From Blastobasis lacticolella (taxonomy: Eukaryota; Arthropoda; Insecta; Lepidoptera; Blastobasidae): a stretch of DNA of 64,000 nt. The stretch lies in NCBI GenBank assembly GCA_905147135.1, contig LR990043.1, forward strand, positions 9,583,057 to 9,647,056. Reading direction: 5' to 3'. This document shows, one piece after another, positions 52,868 to 64,000 of the stretch (position 1 is the stretch's first letter; each line of letters begins with the position of its first letter). Under the pieces are notes generated by a model. It saw only the letters and a list, made by a program, of their open reading frames with translations. It was not told where the DNA came from and ran no database searches. A program made the translations under genes and the position numbers.

Positions 52868-55429
52868 CTATACCAAATTTAAGCTCAATCGGATACCAAC
52901 AAATGGTCGAAAAATGGCTTGCAATTTTTTACGGACAACTTATATATGAACAGTGCAACTGAAATAAAAGCTTGTAAAAAGTGCCTGGAAATTAAAACAA
53001 TAGTTTTTAGACTATCGCGTTCGATATATCAAGGTACTGATACGACGTAGACTTTATAGTAGACGCATTTTATCACTTTCTTGTAAGTTTTTCGTCAGCT
53101 GACAACATAGCTCAGCACGACTGAGCTCCCATAATGACTAGTGCAAACTGTGCGATATAAAGTTAACCTAATTCATCCGCCAGAAGTTTCGGCTCCAGCC
53201 CGCACCCTTGAAACAAAGGATCGTTATTGACTTTTAAAACTACCACGTGCGTAGTTAGACGGCTATTTGTCCGTTTCGGCAAGACAGTGAAGTTTCCATT
53301 TAGGAGGCGGCGTCACGTACGTGACACACGACTCGTCTTAGGGATCGCCAAATATCGTTTAGGACGTGCGAGGAGAAAACCAACCCGCGGGGTAAATAAA
53401 ATAAATCAAACACCCAGCAACAGTCTGTTCGGGAACTAAAATAATTCATCTTCCCGGGGAGAAAATAAAAGGTTGCTTCCGAAAATGTCACCGTATTGTT
53501 TCTGTGTAGGCAGTAAGTTTCTGGATGAAGTTGAATTGGTTTAAGAACGAAATCTGTCGACGTGTATGAATGTGGAAGAGGCACAAGGTGTGTCGTGAGT
53601 TTGAGGCACTTCATAGTCTCAGCCTACCTCTGGGAGACGCTAGCGTGCGAGTTACATTTTTAATCGAATTTTAATGAAAATAAAACATTAGAGAAAATTA
53701 CTTTTGTCAAGCTATCAACCATTCGTATACCTTAGTAAAAGACAGTGCGATCCGATGCTTCCACTAAGAACTACGAGTCTCCCACCCTATTCAGTCTCCG
53801 TTTTTATGATAAAAAAGAATTCGCGCGTCGTAAATAACATTATGTACATAACATTAGCGGAGGCTCGAGCCAGTAATATCATCATGTTCTTTTGTGTGTC
53901 GCGCCGTACGCTGACCCCATATAAATAAGGTCCTTATCCAGTTTTCAAAGAAGAGTCGTGTTAACACGTGTTCGCTCCGGAGTTGCTGGGGCCCTGGCGG
54001 CCCTCCCAAATGAAATTTGCCCCACTGACACCGGCTCCAGACAAGTTAAGTAGCTGCCAGGTGCGCTTTATTGTTTTAATTTGTGACAATTGCCTAAGCC
54101 TCTGAGATACGATAATCTTTTTAACGGCGTTCATTCAATTGGTTGCGTTTTTTAGATACGTTCGGGTTGGGGGATATATTTTGTGACGGATTTTTGTTTC
54201 GTCAATTTCTTAATGAAATTAATTGATATTTATGTATGTTTTATGTTGTGATTAGTTGTGATTAGCGGTTGGAATTAGTTCGCACAGTATAAATTATAGC
54301 TTAAGGTCCGTTTATACGTCTCCACTTACAAACCACGTACACGTCGCGTCCGCCTAGTCACCGCAAAATCGCCGGACAGGAAACGCACAGCGTATTGGCG
54401 CGGAAGCGGTGACTAGGCATACGCTACACGACAAATAATAAAATAAGCTTTCTGTCGTAAGTATTTACAGATTTATGATCAACCGTGCAAAAATTGCGTA
54501 TATCTACTGTATGGGTTCTTATGTGTTGTTCTGGTATATAAGGCTGCGTCCAGATCTCTCGAACACACCGCGAATGAGCCGTGCGAGTTGCGTGCAGCCG
54601 GCTCGCGTACTTCTTTAATTTATTTCGTACGATAAAATGCAACGCGGCGCGGATGCGTCTTTTGGAAGCACCCTAACAAGACAAAACATTATGAATTTTC
54701 AACGAACTCAGTTTTGTAATGTTTAAGTGAAAGAGTATCCATCCATCTCCGAAATTCCGTAGATATAAAATTATGCGAAAGTACGATTATCTTCTACACG
54801 AATCACTCTATCCGTTGGTGAAATTGATACACCCAATCCAATTCCAAACAAAATTCATATGATCATATTAAGGGTTTTTAAATAACCAACGTTGACGAGA
54901 CAATATGTTACTTGAGGGTACTTAAATGTAAACAGCTTTACATAACGAAAATAGAAACCATCGTTTGTAAGTCAACACATAACATGCCGCATCCGATAAA
55001 GCTTCGTGTACACTATCGCGTTCGCCGCTCGTTCGCGCGGCGCCTCCAGAGAAAATTCACTCAGCCGCTTCCGTCAGACGTGAATGTGTTTTTATTGTTT
55101 TAAATGCGTACGTTATTTTTCGCTGCGAAACGGTGCCGTGCGAGCGCGGGCGAATGGCGGCGCCTTACCCGCTGGAACTTTATACGAAGTTATTGTTTCG
55201 CTACGTGGTTCAATCGTGGAAGTAGAGTGCGCGTTTTTGAATTATCTCGCCACTGTCTAACTAAATAGTTGGCCGGCAATATACGAATTATTGTTTTGAA
55301 TTTGGAATAGTCGCGTTCCGATTTGTGCAATACGACATCAGACGGCCGCCCAAATACATTGTTATGTTATGTTCGGCAACAGAATTAATAATAAATAATA
55401 TTACAAAGATAAGATTTGTATTTTAGTTT
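52868..55429. other. Unassigned single-copy sequence
   Basis: No gene recognised. The 104-codon minus frame (53300-53614) and 72-74 codon frames have no known domain. CGGTGACTAGG-like phrases at 54353-54420 (GCCTAGTCACCGC and GCGGTGACTAGGC) form an inverted pair of 13 bases about 45 bases apart. A GC-rich patch lies at 55010-55170. Confidence 0.4.
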
Positions 55430-55540
55430 GTAATGTATAACCTACTGGACCGATTTAAAAAATTCTTTCGCTAAAAGAATGCTACACTATCACAGAGTAA
55501 CATAGGCTACTTTGTTATTCCGATAAAATAATAGGTCTCC
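55430..55540. repeat. Dispersed repeat J copy
   Basis: ACCTACTGGACCGATTTAAA, ATTCTTTCGCTAAAAGAATG, CTACACTATCACAGAGTAAC and ATAGGCTACTTTGTTATTCC form a repeat I know to be widespread in Lepidoptera. Shorter relatives are at 1168 and 33468. Confidence 0.6.
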
Positions 55541-56322
55541 CGCGCGAAATTTGATTGTTTACAGAGATCCACTGCGCGCGGGTGAACCTGAAAACGGCCT
55601 GTATCTCATATTTTGGAATAAATAGCCGAAGCTGGTCGCCGATAAATATGAAGGCGCAAGGCTCCCCTGATTAAGCGGCAGTGCACGTCTTTCGACTTTC
55701 GATTCCAATTCGGTGTCAGTCGATATTAAATTAAAAGTACCCACGCATTCCTCTCGCGTCTTTTTCCTGTCCATTTGCAAGGACCGTGTAGAACCCGGGG
55801 TCACATCTCGCTCCTAACGCCTCTGAGCCACTACGGGCTTATTGTGGACATGACTGCGCCAATTTATAACTAAAATTAATTTTCATTCTTACTTTCGAAA
55901 CTACGTGAATAGTGACAACGATTAATATAGTATCTACATATATTCTGACGTGTAAATTAACATATTGCCTATTCAAATATTATAAGTTTTTATCAGCGGT
56001 ATATCTACACAAAGATAGCGGGCCGAGAGCAAATTTCTAGGCAAGCGAGTGAATGGCGACGCATACTTGAGTGATGGCGGACTTTTTTATTTGAATCGTG
56101 TGCGAATGCGACTGCCCGTGCGCCGGCCCTACATGCCTGGCTGTGGCCCTTTTGGCGATAAATAAGTATAGATACGTATGTAACGTACGTATATTTCATG
56201 AGAATTCACCTGCCCCTTTTCCCTAACCGTACCTAATGTTGTTTGCAGTCACAAGCCTACGAAGATAATGGAGAAGAAATAAGAGTGAAGGCTATCGACT
56301 TGACGCAAGAGTTGTTCTTCAT
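55541..56322. other. Unassigned single-copy sequence
   Basis: No gene recognised. An 81-codon minus frame (55559-55804) has no known domain. Confidence 0.4.
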
Positions 56323-56662
56323 ATCAGCCAAAAGACGCCCATTGCTAGGCATACGCCTCTCGCAGAGATCTCCACAGAGGCCGGCCCAGTGCCTTTCGCA
56401 TGCAGCTGGTACCTGCGGTCTTTAGCAGGTCGTCGGTCCACCTTTTGGGAGGCCTACCCACGCTGCGTCTTTCGGTAAGTACGTGGTTGCCACTAAAAAA
56501 CTGATGCCCCATCGGCCATCTATTCTTCGAGCTATGTGCCCTGCCCACTGCCACGTTAGTCTGTCAATCCCTGGTTCGCTTGCGGATCTCCTCATTTCTG
56601 ATTCTATCGCGCAACGAGACTCGATCGTAGCCCTTTCCATTGTCCTTTGGGTCACAGTGAGC
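56323..56662 (-). pseudogene. RTE-clade LINE, longest C-terminal copy
   Basis: On the minus strand the frame begins KLTVTQRTMER, followed by SASEPGIDRLTWQWAGHIAR and RIDGRWG. A frameshift near 56490 leads to the frame RRSVGRPPKRWTDDLLKTAG, MRKALGRPLWRSLREAYA, a TAG, then QWASFG and a stop at 56323-56325. This is the known C-terminal order of the lepidopteran RTE endonuclease/reverse transcriptase (TQRAMER, LKWQWAGHIARR, GRRSVGRPP, WTDD, QQW). The catalytic domains are missing. No ATGATG tail is obvious at its left end, unlike the 968 copy. Confidence 0.9.
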
Positions 56663-58039
56663 TTTCTTATAAAAAAGTTGTTATCTATAACAAAATCCAG
56701 TCACTAGTCAAGTTAACAACCGGCAAGTTGTAAGCAGAATCTACATACACTTTATGGGATATTTTCGTAGATACATGTTTTATTTAAAAAGGCATTCTCG
56801 CGCAGGACCCTCGCCCGGGCGGAGCCCTGCAAGGTCGCGCGCTTGTCTCCTGAATTTTAATGTCACACTCTCTTTGATAGTTGTAAAAATGATTTCAGAA
56901 GATAGAACCGTATGAGACATACGCTCTAGCTTGCTCGCGACGCGCTGTGGACGTGTCTCGGTAGCGTGGCTACTAGAGCCTTAGCAAGTCGAATTTGTAT
57001 TCGGTTTTGTAGGAATGCGCACTTTATTTAATATCTTGTAACTTCTCTAGTCTTACCATGATGATACATGCGTTTTGCATAAAAGGAAGGCCCACCATAG
57101 CCATAAAACCATCATCTGCATCAGTGGACTTTTAGTTTCTGTCAGAATAGTTTCAGTTTATTGCCATGCAACTTTGTTAGTAACTGAACCCATGAAATTG
57201 ATGATACGTAATTGCAAAAGTAACAATTTCAATCATTGGAATCAGAGAACTGATGCATGAGAGCGAGGTAATTAGAGTACAGGTTTGTATTCAATCGCAT
57301 CCAGACGAATTAATTACTTTAATAACATTGATATCATTGATATAATAATCAAAGTAAGCAAATTATTTGTAAATTTTAAACTCGACTTACACATATGCAT
57401 AGGCTTAGGAAGTGGGGGCCCACCCCAAAATGGTCTGGTGCCCACCCCAGGATGTACCGTATGTACGTAAAAAACATTATACAAACAATTTCACCTCAAG
57501 ACACCCCTGGACACCCCTGGATACGCTAATGCACATATGGCATTCACAAGTTTTCCAGCAAGAAAATCCTCAACCTACTCTTATTGTGTGTCTAGAACAA
57601 GCACCAACAAGTATTACATTCTTTCAACCGCACTACTTCCACAAAAGATGTTCACCACGCGCAGTATCTCCGGGCTTATTTACTTTGTTCCGCGGTTGCA
57701 ACTAAAAAGGACATACAAGTAAAGAGTAACAATGAATGTCTTATCATTTTGTTTCGTTTTTCTAAATAAGATGGTGCTCTACGTCTTTACGTGTTCTTCG
57801 TTTGTTGGGGAGTAAGTATTGGTTTTCTCTTTATGTCGTTGCGTTCCTTATAAGCCATTTATTTGTAGTCATAAATAAGCCGCTAGTAAGCACTTGGAGT
57901 ATGTGTCCTTCGACCGCTTTTATGAGCTCCTTTCCTCTCGTAATAGTTCCAATCGTGTTTGCTGAAATATGTGAAAGTGTACAAAGCGTAGGCGCATAGA
58001 TGGAGGGAAACTATATTTTGTTATAGGTATTAAGTGTTT
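56663..58039. other. Unassigned single-copy sequence
   Basis: No gene recognised. Frames of 97 and 65 codons (57412-57705 and 57802-57999) show no known domain. ACACCCCTGGACACCCCTGG at 57500-57519 is a direct 10-base repeat. Confidence 0.4.
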
Positions 58040-58264
58040 CTGGCAGTGTGGTTTCCGCTAGAGGAGCATCAACTCCTTAAACACGTGGGTGTAGTATAAA
58101 GCAACTAATGTTTTCGAGGCTAAGAGTGTTGGTTGGAAAATGAGCAGCAGCGTTTTCTATTATTATATTAATAACACTGTGATCTTCAACCCGCGTGCCA
58201 AGCGTGGAGATTATGGCAATAACCCCCCTTTCCTGGATGTGGCCCTAAGTTCTGCAGCGATGAT
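58040..58264 (+). mobile_element. Repeat A copy, diverged
   Basis: GTGTGGTTTCCGCTAGAG, CACGTGGGTGTAGTATAAAG, AATGAGCAGCAGCGTTTTCT, GCCAAGCGTGGAGATTATGG and GCGATGATGAAG follow repeat A with more changes than other copies and a deletion near its 3' end. LINE D begins about 20 bases to the right. Confidence 0.8.
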
Positions 58265-58283
58265 GAAGTTTCTGACGTGCCCA

Positions 58284-58402
58284 CACCCACGTTTGCAATA
58301 CCAGGGGCATCACCCACGCGTTGCCGGCCCCGGGGAGCCTTTGGCTCCAAGGTGTGAAGATGAACTCCCTGTCGGTGGCGAGCGGTGCGATGATAGAATG
58401 TA
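58284..58402 (-). pseudogene. LINE D copy with internal deletion
   Basis: GTTTGCAATACCAGGGGCAT and CACCCACGCGTTGCCGGCCC match the LINE D end at 33.67 kb. The sequence then jumps to TTTGGCTCCAAGGTGTGAAG, which is about 150 bases further in the 33.6-kb copy. The intervening coding part (the KKGVKRFLRG block) is deleted. Confidence 0.75.
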
Positions 58403-58969
58403 GCAATGTGTGTGTATGTGTAACATAATGTGTGAATGTACTTTATATTTATTTATTTATTTCAGGTAACTGCATACTTTACTTATACTTTATATTTTAT
58501 TTTACACAAACATGACAAAATGATACAGTACAGTAACAGAGATGTACAAAGGCGAGCTTAACTCATTAATTGAGTTTTCTACCAGCAAACCTTGGAGTCA
58601 TAGGAACAGGTTTAACTTAAATGCAGGTACTAAAAGTGTACACTTAAACTTAGTACGGATAGATAATTGCATACGGTATTGCATATTTATTATTAACCAC
58701 AGACCTTGTCTTCCGGGTCTTTCTTTGTCTTGTAGGTTAGTACACGTGACACGAAATTTGCGTTTTCAATTTGACCACGGCGGGGCGGGCCGCGGTGCCG
58801 GTTTCAATCAAAACGGGCACGCACTCGCTCCACATCCTCACCAACATCGGCTCTTAGAATAAGAATTGTCTTTTTCCCAGTGTACAGCCGCGACGGAGAG
58901 CTATACCTGCGTGGAGTAGGCTACCGCAAAATCTTGGAGCGTGACAGCGTGCAGTAAATAAAAATGAAA
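58403..58969. other. Unassigned sequence
   Basis: A (TTTA)n run lies at 58446-58462. The 106-codon plus frame at 58542-58862 has no known domain. No gene recognised. Confidence 0.45.
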
Positions 58970-59226
58970 TAAATATGCTTGGGCAATTCACACAGTGCCA
59001 TCTAGTCCTAAAGTAAGCAAAGCTTGTGTTATGGGTGTTATAATTTATTGTAACTGATAAACTCATTTTTTTTTAAACATACTTATTATTCATACTACAC
59101 CTAGACAGTAACAGAAATTAAAATGCATAATTTCAATTCCTGCTCGGACGGGAATCGAACCCGGAACCTCTGCGTGGTGCCGGCATGGCCGCGCATGGTA
59201 GCCAACTGAACCACTCAGGTCGTCAA
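58970..59226 (-). mobile_element. SINE B copy
   Basis: TTCACACAGTGCCATCTAGT, AAGCAAAGCTTGTGTTATGG and GACAGTAACAGAAATTAAAA give the body. The head at the right reads on the minus strand GACCTGAGTGGTTCAGTTGG and CCGGGTTCGATTCCCGTCC, a tRNA-Gly-like head. The anticodon-arm region carries a short extra GCATGGCCGCGCATGG-type stretch, so this copy is altered there. Confidence 0.85.
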
Positions 59227-62200
59227 ACAGTTGTAGGTATGATAGAATTAAATTGCAGGAAAGCTGTGAAATAAATAAATAAATAATGATATTGAATGGT
59301 GGCTCGGTGTTTTTCCTGTAATATAATGACCATGGTTCATAAATGCAAAATTTAATTATTTTAACAACAAAGAATCAAATACTACAGCTTTTCTTTTCGA
59401 TAAATAAGAATATCATAATAATAATAGAAATCTTTGTTTGTCTATAAATTAACAGTGATTTTTGTATACAAATGTTTCTTATAGACAAATGGTATATGAC
59501 TCAGCGTACGGGTGAAGGTGAAACCCACACCCGCTGGTATTCTGTCATGGCCAGACTTACGACTAAAAATCACCAAGTAGTTAGTAACAATTAAATTATG
59601 TTTATGGCTCAAAAATATTAAAATTATCTTATTGAACTAAATTTAAAGATAATTAGCTCATTGAACATCACCAGAAACCGTGATCTAGTCCTTCAATCAA
59701 GCATACCATCCGTGAATTATTCAGCACCAGCCATTTTGCACAATCCTTGCGGAATATATTAAGCTTGAGGGATGATGTTGCTTGCACTGGAGGTCGGAGG
59801 TCCTACCAGATTCTGGCTGTCGTGTTTGAGAGATTGTACTCGAAGGAATCATATTATAATCGTATAGAATAATTTTGCTTGATATCGATATCGTACTAGT
59901 TATCGACAAGCCACCAATTGATAGTAGGCATGTGACAATTCTCTTCCCAGCCTTCTTACCGCTACAAGAAAAAGGCCTAACGTCTCCTCTGAAGAAATCT
60001 TTTAGTTATTACAAAACATGTACACGTTGGTATGCCCAATGCCCATATAGGTAGCAAACAGTCGGTCTCCACAGCGGCGAGCCGCCCGGGGCGCGTGCCC
60101 ACCCGCCATGAAATTAAAGCCGAGTCGCGCCGAACGAATGATTGAATAATAAACGAAAGAATTCGCGTCCTGCCCTTGTATTAGGTATTCATGACGACTG
60201 GCCCCGTGGACGCCATGCGAGCCATCTGTTGCTGCTAACGCAAAAAACCCTTGCATTTTTCCTTATGCAAAACAGTTCTTTGATGTTATCTCGAATGTCT
60301 TGTGGCGGAGACCTACTTGCTTATTCATCAAAAGTTGAACGACCATAACGTAGTTTTATTTTACATCGGGAGAGAGAAGTATGTGTCCAATTTTAACGGC
60401 TACCACAATGGACGGAAGCTAACCCTCACCTCACTAGTTATTTTTAACGAAACAGGCCTCCCACATCAACCTTAGAGCCCATACATTTACATAGCTGAAA
60501 CCGATACAAATATCGGCCGGGCGAGCGTATCCAAATCCCGCAGGGTCCAACCGCAAAGCAACTTAACCCGAAATTAAATCAATGGGGGCTTAACCAATCA
60601 GGGCGAGTGCTATCATTGAATCGGCAAAGGAACACTAAAATTACTTCTTGATGCGGAGAAACGAAGATTCATCGTAAAAGTGGTGGGGTGCGGGGGTAAG
60701 TAGGGAGGGGGTCGTCTGAATGGTTTTCCGTGTCCGCAGTCACCGCGGCTACCGCCGCGCCTCCACCGGACGCCACCTACGCTGTGTCCTAAACACGAAA
60801 AACCGTTCCGGTAACTGCGAACGTAACGCCCACTTACATTCCTCTTTGGAAGCATCAAACAATCTTGACCTTCCGTTAAAGGGAATGTATACATTGTCTT
60901 GTAACTACACGCTCAGCGGTAACTAAGATTTGATGAGATAACGTAGTAACGATGCCGTGTACAATCCCACCTTCCGTCCCGAGCAAAGGATTAGTACACG
61001 GCTCCAGCCCTCACATATATTCCGATGCGGTAATGAATATTATTTAAATTAGTCCCAATTTCATAATTAACAAAGAGGCCGTAGAGGAAGACAAAGGGTC
61101 GCAATTTGCAGCGGGCGGCGGCGCGGCGGCGGCGGCGGCGCGGCACCTGGGCCTCCTTTTACTTTATCCCGTAAAGATTAAGTCCCCTGTGTACGTGGCG
61201 CCCCCGCGGTGAGTGAGTCATTTGGCCCCTGTTTACTAGATTAGGGGATTTTTTTACACCACACTGCTTTCTCGGGCAGACGCCCCCCGCCTGCGCAGAT
61301 GTGTCGCGCCCACTTATCGTACGTACCTTATGGTGCTCCCCGAGTAACATGCCAAGATTTTAGCTTTATTTAAACAAGCCACGGGGAAAACGAAAGCGAG
61401 GTCTCAACAAATAGGCTACAGTATATATTATATATATGTATGAACTAGTGTGTGCCCGCAGCCTCGCTCGCAAGGAAGATGGTTAATAGGTAGTCTTTTC
61501 CGTCCCATGTATGTATTATCCCAAATAATAATCCATTTCGACATGAAAGAAGAACAAACAGGTAGCTCTCAGTTATTTTAATATTAATCCCTATTTTTCT
61601 ATGGTAGAAATGAGAAGAAAATAATCATCAAACTAGCAGTCAATCTCTGGCCAAATTTATCAAATTCAGCTTTCGAAGCAAAAAGCACAAATGTAGATGT
61701 AAATACTGTGCTGAAACCATTTCGAAGACTTGACTGATTCGTTCGATTTCATTTAATACGGGGGAAATAACGAATGTATGAAAACATATAAAGATCACAT
61801 ATCTATGCGCAGCAAGTGCCTTCTCACCGCGCACGCGCAGTCACTGAACAAGAACGCTCAGCGACTGAACAGCGTTCGCGCAGCGCCACCGAACAGCTTT
61901 GCACGGTACCCAAAGAAATTCAAACCGAAAGCTGACCCGCTCTATAAAACTAAGTTTGATCATAATTTCCATATTCTATGTCTGTGGTTTGTCAGATTTT
62001 TGATACATATATCGCTTCAAAGTTAAACGGGATGTAAGATTTGTATTGAAACTTTAAATCTGTGCAACTAAATATAGTATATTTCACTAAATTTTTTTAC
62101 ATATCGCATTTACAAAATTTCATTTGCTTTGATTGATTTTTTTTTCACTCTAAACTATCGCTGTGAAAATTATGATCAAAGTATCAAACGTGTATGGACC

Positions 62201-63063
62201 GCGTCATCTTTTGGTAATCGTCCTATTGCTGGGAGAACGAAGCTGCGCGTTGTTCGGTTCGGATGCTATGCAGTAACTATGTGAAAGCTGCGCCTTCGCT
62301 GTTTAGAGTGAACTTTCAAAACTGCAACAAAGTGGAACTCGTAGGAACCTCGTATAGTTCCTATTACTATGCTGTATCTTTGTGGATCGAATTATAAATG
62401 CGACAATATGGTTTGTTGCGAAAGAATCTATTGATTTGTAGAAAAAAGCAAGTCTTGTATAAAACAAATTATTTTTTAAATACAGACAATTTATTGCTCT
62501 TATCCCTTGCAGAATAACTTGGTATCAGATAATGCGTTAGAAATGCAATATTTTTCCGATACGCCTTGAAGTCGCCACACAAAAACAGACGTGCAGGATA
62601 ACTCCTCAACGGTGCAATAACTTACATTGTCCAATAGTCTCTCAAAATTTACCTTTTCCCGGGAAACAAACGGGAAAGGGGCCCGTCGTAAAACCACCCG
62701 CACACTCGCCAGGGCCCAAGGTCATTCACGAATGGAGGTATCTCCTGGAATTGAAATATACGCCTATTTTTTCCGTGTCTACGCTTTTTGTTTTTTAGTA
62801 CACACTTTGCAACAAAAATGCTCAGGTAATCTAGTGTTGGAGAGCAAAGGGATAGGTACCGTTGTGTTTATGTTGATGGAACATAGCGAAAGGAGTCCTT
62901 TTTTTAAATATCATGCTCCAAAATAAGGCGCTTACTTTTTTCAGAGCTACCCTGTATAATTAGGCTTTTAAATAATCAGAAAATTACCCTTTCAGACAAA
63001 TATGTAATAATACATTTTTTACTCCGTGAGCTCACGACAGTTACCTGCGATCCTAAAATCCCT
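59227..63063. other. Unassigned single-copy sequence
   Basis: No gene recognised over about 3.8 kb. (AAAT)n occurs at 59268-59284. GC-rich complex stretches lie at 60050-60250, 60480-60800 and 61080-61340, the last with a (CGG)n tract at 61108-61147 (GGCGGCGCGGCGGCGGCGGC). A near-conserved-looking block GGCCCCTGTTTACTAGATTA at 61216 is unassigned. Frames up to 99 codons show no known domain. Confidence 0.4.
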
Positions 63064-63260
63064 ATCAAGCTCAAGTGGCTAATATACAAAAGCAATATTA
63101 GGCTCATGATGTTCTATTGCTGCGAGACTTGACAGGCGCTGACGAAGCACGTCCTAGAACGTCACATCATAGAAATAAAAATGCTGTGCTGGATGTGCGG
63201 CGTTACATAACTCCAGCGAGTCCGTAACGAGTACATCCGTGGCAGCCTAGGCCGGCGCGA
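63064..63260 (+). pseudogene. RTE-like LINE, C-terminal relic
   Basis: One plus-strand frame with two or three stops reads LKWLIYKSNIRLMMFYCCET, TGA, QALTKHVLERHIIEIKMLC, WMCGVT, TAA, LQRVRNEYIRGSLG. This is the RTE-type order (KIYKTIVRPVLMYGCETW, LERRIEVAEMRMLRWMCGVT, RNEYIRGSLGV) as I remember it. The first TGA replaces the Trp of CETW. No frame is long enough for an ORF search to find it. The copy is truncated on both sides. Confidence 0.8.
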
Positions 63261-63724
63261 CAGACCTCTGCACCAGTTCGACGAAATCCAACAAACAAAT
63301 TAGACATATCGCCGAAAATTATTACAAACATTATTATTCAAACGACACGACGACACCCGCACCTGTATAATTTACACCACTCGGGTGCCGTGAAGCAATA
63401 CACAAATGAAGTGAACACCGTAATTCGGAGCACGCGGTACCCATCTCAATTACGCGCGCGTCACCCAGCGGTGGCGCCTACAGGCGTCGCGTTGCAAACA
63501 AATCAGACCAATAAACAGGGTCTCCGCAGAACAATGCAATGTCAACACAAGATGGAATATAAAAGCGTGAGGAAGTGCGGCCGGCCGTTTACAGCTCACG
63601 ACTGCGATCCTTCATTGGTAGGTTACGCGGAGGACGAGTTGTTGGCCAGTTGCTAGATTGAATTTTTTATGTCGATTGAGCTGTGTGTTTTTAGAAACAA
63701 CTCGATGCCAAACTAGCAGTCGAG
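63261..63724. other. Unassigned sequence
   Basis: The 88-codon plus frame at 63390-63656 has no known domain. No gene recognised. Confidence 0.45.
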
Positions 63725-63900
63725 CGTGGAGCAGACAGGTGGAAAGTGGTAAATGTCGCCCGTAACATCTACCTACCCTTTCTTGGACTTAGGTTCCATG
63801 TAACAAAAATGCCAACCGCAAATGCGTTGGTGACAACTCCAGTGACGTGAGTGCAAGCGACTTGCCTCATGCCTGTTCTGGCTACCCTATGTTACAGCGA
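63725..63900 (-). repeat. Repeat I, second copy
   Basis: GGTGGAAAGTGGTAAATGTC with GCCCGTAACATCTACCTACC, then AACCGCAAATGCGTTGGTGA and ATGCCTGTTCTGGCTACCCT parallel the 23098-23300 segment and resemble antisense LINE 3' untranslated sequence. Confidence 0.5.
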
Positions 63901-64000
63901 TAACTTAAAAAAGACATTCAATGGTAACGCCAAATGTATTTAAATAATTATCATGCAATTATTGATTTAGAAACGTTACCATTTACGTCTCAAAGTGCGT

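Overview
The window looks like an AT-rich stretch of a lepidopteran (moth or butterfly) nuclear genome. This rests on its repeats: RTE-clade and jockey-like non-LTR (LINE) 3' ends in forms I know from Lepidoptera, with (TCA)n, (GAA)n or A-rich tails; short tRNA-derived retroposons; and small TIR elements with TA or 8-bp target duplications. No bacterial gene organisation, rRNA operon, intact tRNA gene or CRISPR array is visible. No reading frame exceeds 228 codons, and the longest recognisable ones are all broken LINE reverse-transcriptase tails.

Layout. 0-5 kb: LINE 3' ends, a TIR element (3.1-3.5 kb) and a duplicated unit split by an A-tailed insert. 5-15 kb: mostly single-copy sequence with two short retroposons and one candidate minus-strand exon (8.55-8.64 kb). 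15.3-19.1 kb: a hAT-like TIR element carrying a tRNA-Gly-like SINE, a second TIR element with a perfect central palindrome, a full-length SINE, a foldback, and the best candidate exon (18.92-19.12 kb, minus). 23.3-24.9 kb: a TIR-bounded element built around an iterated GGGGYAARTRTTAACA motif and holding two SINE copies in inverted orientation. 32.6-38.3 kb: LINE relics and a nested complex (a LINE in each of two places in repeat A, itself inside SINE B). 42-45 kb: SINE, foldback element and an RTE-like relic. 48-49.2 kb: a LINE whose middle is inverted. 50.4-52.9 kb: SINE C copies, one split by a LINE 3' end and one split by a TA-flanked foldback MITE, both bracketed by clear target duplications. 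56-64 kb: RTE, repeat A and LINE fragments in single-copy sequence.

Repeat names are local to this annotation. Repeat A is a ~260-bp retroposon with a (GAT)n tail. SINE B is a tRNA-Gly-like SINE. SINE C is a ~300-bp tRNA-derived SINE with at least ten copies here and target duplications up to 18 bp. LINE D is a LINE tail with three copies.

What works together here is insertion history rather than a pathway: the target duplications give a relative order of insertion at several places. The host gene content is uncertain. The window may be intergenic or intronic; only a few short open segments next to good splice signals hint at exons, and I do not recognise their product. Family assignments come from remembered family sequence, not from a search.
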